Assembly: GCA_015065585.1 (NCBI GenBank)
Contig: SVQC01000016.1
Span: 1 to 36,855 of the forward strand
Length of the DNA stretch: 36,855 nt
Source: Oscillospiraceae bacterium
GTDB taxonomy: Bacteria > Bacillota > Clostridia > Oscillospirales > Acutalibacteraceae
Direction: 5' to 3'
Shown here: positions 34,262 through 36,855 of the stretch, in pieces
How the letters are laid out: the number at the start of each line of letters is the position of its first letter
Numbering within the stretch: position 1 is the stretch's first letter
Notes under the pieces: model-generated
Told to the model about the DNA's origin: nothing
Databases searched by the model: none
What the model saw: the letters and a program-made list of their open reading frames with translations, nothing else
Made by a program: the position numbers and the translations under genes

Positions 34262-35208
34262 TGCTTAGCTTTATTGTTAGCGCTATAAGACTTGGTATGG
34301 CTTTTCTTTTCGGTTCTACAGGTGAAACGATTGCAGAAAAATCCGGACATCTTAACCTTGGTATCCCAGGCGTTATGTGCGTGGGTGCCGCTATGGGTTG
34401 TTATGCTGAGTATTTATATCTTGACTATGCAAGATTAAACGCTATTCCTTTTTTAGCAATTATAATTCCTATTTTGGCTACCTTAATTGGTGGCGCATTG
34501 ATGGGTCTTTTATATAGTTTTTTGACCGTAACACTTAGAGCTAATCAGAATGTTACCGGTCTTGCTCTAACTACCTTCGGTGTAGGTCTTTCAGACTATA
34601 TGATTAATAAAACCGGCCCGATTTATACAAAAGGCAGTAAGTTTTTTACCACTTCACTTCCTTTTGCAGATGAACTTGGTTGGTTCGGTAAGATTTTTCT
34701 TTCTCATGGTATTTTAATTTATCTTGCTATAATTATAGCTTTGCTCACTTCCTTTGTTCTTACTAAAACCCGCGTGGGACTTCACCTCAGAAGTGTTGGT
34801 GAAAATCCTGCTACTGCTGATGCCGTTGGTATAAATGTTGCAAAATATAGATATCTTGCCACCTGTATTGGCTGTGGTATTGCTGGACTGGGCGGTCTTT
34901 CTTTCGTAATGGATTATCTCCATGGTAACTGGGAGTACTGTATCGATGCTATCGGTTGGCTTGCTATAGCTCTTGTTATATTTACGGTTTGGAAGCCTAA
35001 TTTGGGCATTATAGGTTCAATTGTTTTCGGCGCTCTTTATATTGCAAGTAGTTATATTACGGGCGTTAGCTTTGCGAATAAGGAACTCTTTAAAATGCTT
35101 CCTTATGTTGTAACAATTGTTGTTTTGATTATTACAAGCATAATGGACAAGAAAGAAAATCAGCCTCCGTTAGGTCTTGGACTTAACTATTTCCGCGAAG
35201 AAAGATAA
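34261..35208 (+). CDS. nupQ: Nucleoside ABC transporter permease 2
   Basis: A 315-residue partner permease of the same family. It has the early conserved block SGHLNLGIPGVMCVGAA (as ETIAEKSGHLNLGIPGV), a glycine-rich ALMGLLYSF region, RANQNVTGLALTTFGVGL, and the ATPase-contact loop VGLHLRSVGENPATADAVGI near 180-199. Multiple membrane helices fill the rest. It overlaps the first permease by one base and ends just before a strong terminator, so xpt-nupNOPQ is likely one transcription unit with internal attenuation. Confidence 0.92.
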   Translation: MLSFIVSAIRLGMAFLFGSTGETIAEKSGHLNLGIPGVMCVGAAMGCYAEYLYLDYARLNAIPFLAIIIPILATLIGGALMGLLYSFLTVTLRANQNVTGLALTTFGVGLSDYMINKTGPIYTKGSKFFTTSLPFADELGWFGKIFLSHGILIYLAIIIALLTSFVLTKTRVGLHLRSVGENPATADAVGINVAKYRYLATCIGCGIAGLGGLSFVMDYLHGNWEYCIDAIGWLAIALVIFTVWKPNLGIIGSIVFGALYIASSYITGVSFANKELFKMLPYVVTIVVLIITSIMDKKENQPPLGLGLNYFREER

Positions 35209-35215
35209 TTTATTG

Positions 35216-35244
35216 GCGAGTGCATTTAGTTGCACTCGCTTTTT
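35216..35244 (+). terminator. Terminator after the transporter genes
   Basis: GCGAGTGCA (35216-35224) pairs with TGCACTCGC (35231-35239) around a six-base loop, followed by five T. It lies four bases ahead of the next -35 box. Confidence 0.92.
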
Positions 35245-35247
35245 ATA

Positions 35248-35276
35248 TTGAAAAATACAGATATATATGGTAAAAT
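35248..35276 (+). promoter_or_regulatory. Sigma-A promoter of galU
   Basis: TTGAAA (35248-35253), 17 bases, then TAAAAT (35271-35276). Transcription would start near 35283, only a few bases ahead of the AGGAGATG ribosome site, so the leader is very short. Confidence 0.8.
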
Positions 35277-35297
35277 TTAAATATAGGAGATGATTTT

Positions 35298-36167
35298 ATG
35301 AAAATTAAAAAAGCTATAATTCCTGCAGCAGGTCTTGGTACAAGAGTTTTACCTGCTTCAAAATCTTGCCCGAAAGAAATGCTTAATATTGTTGATAAGC
35401 CTGCTATTCAGTATATTGTTGAAGAGGCAGTAAAGTCGGGCATTACCGATATTTTAATTATTACAAATCGTGGCAAGGGCGTGATAGAAGACCATTTTGA
35501 CCATTCCTTTGAGCTGGAAGCACAGCTTCGTGCTAAGGGTAAGGATGATATTGCTGATGAGTTGTCAGCTCTTGCAGATATGGCTAATATTTACTTTATT
35601 CGTCAGAAGGAAACTAAGGGCCTTGGCCACGCTGTGCTTTGTGCCAAAGAATTTGTTGGTAATGAACCGTTTGCCGTTTTATATGGTGATGACGTAATTA
35701 TCGGTGAAGACCCAGCCATCGGTCAGCTCTGCCGTGCCAGTGAAAAGTACGGTAAATGTTGTGTTGGTATTAAGGAAGTTCCTACTGAATTAGTACCAAA
35801 ATACTGTACTTTAGACGTTGAAAAAATCGATGGTAATACCTACAATGTTTATGATATGATAGAGAAGCCTAAGGTTGAGGAAATTATTTCTAATTTCTCA
35901 ATTCTAGGCAGATGTGTTCTAACTCCGGATATTTTTGGTATTTTATCTGAAATCCCTTATGGCGCCGGCGGTGAATTACAACTTACCGATGCTATGAAGA
36001 TTATGGCTAAAAAAGGCGAAATGCTAGGCGTTGATTATACTGGTATACGTTACGATATGGGTAATAAACTTGGTATTATGAAAGCAAATGTCGAGGTGGC
36101 GCTTAATCATAAAGAAATCGGCGAAGATTTTAAAGAGTATCTTAAAGAGATTGTTAAAGAACTTTAA
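35298..36167 (+). CDS. galU: UTP-glucose-1-phosphate uridylyltransferase
   Basis: Makes UDP-glucose from UTP and glucose-1-phosphate, for cell-wall polymers, glycolipids and galactose use. The 289-residue protein has the nucleotidyltransferase start KKAIIPAAGLGTRVLPASKS with Lys26 in CPKEML, the block YGDDVI, MIEKPKVEEI and the C-terminal GIRYDMGNKLGIMKANVEVA. Length is typical of bacterial GalU. It has its own promoter and is followed by a hairpin with seven T, so it is probably monocistronic. It shows no link to spoVAC beyond proximity. Confidence 0.95.
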   Translation: MKIKKAIIPAAGLGTRVLPASKSCPKEMLNIVDKPAIQYIVEEAVKSGITDILIITNRGKGVIEDHFDHSFELEAQLRAKGKDDIADELSALADMANIYFIRQKETKGLGHAVLCAKEFVGNEPFAVLYGDDVIIGEDPAIGQLCRASEKYGKCCVGIKEVPTELVPKYCTLDVEKIDGNTYNVYDMIEKPKVEEIISNFSILGRCVLTPDIFGILSEIPYGAGGELQLTDAMKIMAKKGEMLGVDYTGIRYDMGNKLGIMKANVEVALNHKEIGEDFKEYLKEIVKEL

Positions 36168-36200
36168 ATAATAATAATTATTGACTAATGTATAAAAATT

Positions 36201-36237
36201 CTCCTTTGCCTTAAACTAAAGGTAAAGGAGTTTTTTT
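36201..36237 (+). terminator. galU terminator that also contains the spoVAC ribosome site
   Basis: CTCCTTTGCCTT (36201-36212) pairs with AAGGTAAAGGAG (36219-36230), one G-U pair, six-base loop, then seven T. The 3' arm AAAGGAG is at ideal distance (seven bases) from the spoVAC ATG at 36238, so the stem would hide the ribosome site in any readthrough transcript from galU. Confidence 0.88.
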
Positions 36238-36675
36238 ATGGAAAATAAAGAGTATTTAAGATTAGTTGAAAAAATGTCACCACCGTCTAAACATTTGAAA
36301 AATTGTACCTTTGCTTTTCTGGTAGGCGGAACAATATGTGCTTTGGGTGAGATTATATTTACGATTTATCAAAACTTAAATATAACTACCGATAATGCCC
36401 GGCTGCTTACCTCAGTGACGCTTATATTTTTAGCCGCCCTGCTGACAGGACTAAAAGTGTTTGACAAAATCGCAAAATTTGCTGGTGCAGGAACTTTAGT
36501 ACCCATAACGGGTTTTGCTAACGCCGTGGTTTCGTCTGCCATAGAATTTAAAAAAGAAGGCTTTGTCCTCGGAGTCGGGGCGAAGATGTTCACAATAGCA
36601 GGGCCGGTTATAGTGTATGGTACGGTGGCGAGTGTTGTGTATGGAGTTGTTTATTGGATAACGACTTTATTCTAA
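36238..36675 (+). CDS. spoVAC: Stage V sporulation protein AC
   Basis: A 145-residue inner-membrane protein of the SpoVA channel, which moves calcium-dipicolinate into and out of the spore; B. subtilis SpoVAC is reported to act as a mechanosensitive channel. The sequence matches SpoVAC closely in its core: FLVGGTICALGE, LIFLAALLTGLKVFD, KFAGAGTLVPITGFANA and KKEGFVLGVGAKMFTIAGPV. Hydrophobic segments lie at about 22-45, 57-76, 82-100 and 115-142. It is normally followed by spoVAD and spoVAE, but here a terminator and a convergent gene come directly after it. No clear forespore sigma-G promoter was recognised upstream. Confidence 0.94.
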   Translation: MENKEYLRLVEKMSPPSKHLKNCTFAFLVGGTICALGEIIFTIYQNLNITTDNARLLTSVTLIFLAALLTGLKVFDKIAKFAGAGTLVPITGFANAVVSSAIEFKKEGFVLGVGAKMFTIAGPVIVYGTVASVVYGVVYWITTLF

Positions 36676-36677
36676 CA

Positions 36678-36710
36678 CAAAAGGCTTGACCAAATTGGTC
36701 AAGCCTTTTG
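36678..36710. terminator. Bidirectional terminator between spoVAC and the convergent gene
   Basis: A 15-bp perfect stem, 36678-36692 with 36696-36710 (core AAGGCTTGACCA / TGGTCAAGCCTT), loop AAT, with A4 and T4 on the flanks. It begins three bases after the spoVAC stop and two bases before the stop of the minus-strand gene. Confidence 0.92.
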
Positions 36711-36712
36711 CG

Positions 36713-36855
36713 TTATATTTCTGCTTCGAAGCAATAGATATTTCCGTAGCTCCAATTATAGGAACTCCCGTTGTGGCGGTCAAAGGTGAGCCAAAAATAA
36801 CGCTTACGGCTACCCATGGCGACGGGGATTATTGTGCCCCAACCACGAAAACCGC
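36713..36855 (-). CDS. 3' end of an unidentified minus-strand gene (cut by window edge)
   Basis: The minus strand is open from the window edge to TAA at 36713-36715, giving the last 47 residues of a protein. The visible part is rich in aromatic residues and glycine: GFRGWGTIIPVAMGSRKRYF, then WLTFDRHNGSSYNWSYGNIY and the end CFEAEI. It reads like the closing strands of a beta-rich globular domain. The stop is placed immediately behind a bidirectional terminator, as expected of a real gene. I do not recognise the family, and no function is proposed. Confidence 0.65.
   Translation of the reverse strand, partial: GFRGWGTIIPVAMGSRKRYFWLTFDRHNGSSYNWSYGNIYCFEAEI

Noticed and set aside
36160..36200. 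Possible forespore sigma-F/G promoter before spoVAC
   Set aside because: Boxes such as TAAATA and TGTATAA can be picked out, but spacing (19 bases) and sequence are poor, so no promoter is called.
1..36855. CRISPR arrays, insertion sequences, tRNA/rRNA genes, T-box or other riboswitches, defence systems
   Set aside because: No spaced direct repeats, transposase or integrase motifs, cloverleaf or rRNA stretches were recognised; the accessory genes near 6-10 kb show no link to defence.

Overview
The window is AT-rich DNA from an endospore-forming, Gram-positive Clostridia-type bacterium (Firmicutes/Bacillota), probably an uncultured gut Oscillospiraceae/Ruminococcaceae relative. This rests on low GC, strong AGGAGG-type ribosome binding sites, several TTG starts, sigma-A promoters of the TTGACA-N17-TATAAT type, the Bacillus-like gene order around remA-gmk-rpoZ-priA-def-fmt and prpC-prkC-rsgA, and three sporulation genes (spoVM, a sipL-like gene, spoVAC). 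The genus cannot be fixed from the sequence alone. No rRNA, tRNA, CRISPR array, insertion sequence or phage gene was seen.

Layout. (1) 1-5869: arginine operon argH(3' end)-argC-argJ-argB-argD-argF, all on the plus strand and tightly packed, closed by a 15-bp bidirectional terminator. It covers the acetyl-recycling route from glutamate to citrulline plus the last lyase step; argG is not in the window. (2) 5882-10513: an accessory island with two minus-strand genes (a FliB/YkgJ-type cysteine-cluster protein and a membrane protein), divergent through back-to-back sigma-A promoters from a 1027-residue GH106-like glycoside hydrolase. (3) 10575-15283: a radical SAM YgiQ protein, two rRNA methyltransferases (RsmE, an RsmF-like enzyme) and a polytopic membrane protein. 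(4) 15284-15700: a gene-poor gap holding a decayed, probably DUF4275-like, pseudogene between two terminators. (5) 15701-27472: a long housekeeping operon yicC-remA-gmk-rpoZ-priA-def-fmt-rsmB-rlmN-prpC-prkC-rsgA, linking nucleotide metabolism, replication restart, translation start, rRNA modification, Ser/Thr phospho-signalling and ribosome assembly. Relative to the B. subtilis order, coaBC, rpe and thiN are absent. (6) 27541-29490: a 49-residue membrane microprotein, a 29-residue SpoVM, a terminator, then a SipL-like spore-coat morphogenetic protein behind a sigma-E-like promoter. (7) 29556-35244: purine salvage and uptake: xpt, a nucleoside-binding lipoprotein, an ABC ATPase and two permeases (NupNOPQ type). 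(8) 35248-36710: galU, then a solitary spoVAC whose Shine-Dalgarno lies inside a terminator hairpin. (9) 36713-36855: the 3' end of an unidentified convergent gene.

Most of the window is ordinary core genome. I did not find a clear, wholly new multi-gene system. The most informative items are the tiny spoVM gene beside sipL with a predicted mother-cell promoter, the unknown membrane microprotein coupled to spoVM, the terminator/ribosome-binding-site overlap before spoVAC, the double hairpin and biased codon use around the nucleoside-binding lipoprotein, the decayed gene near 15.5 kb, and the divergent FliB-like/glycosidase pair.
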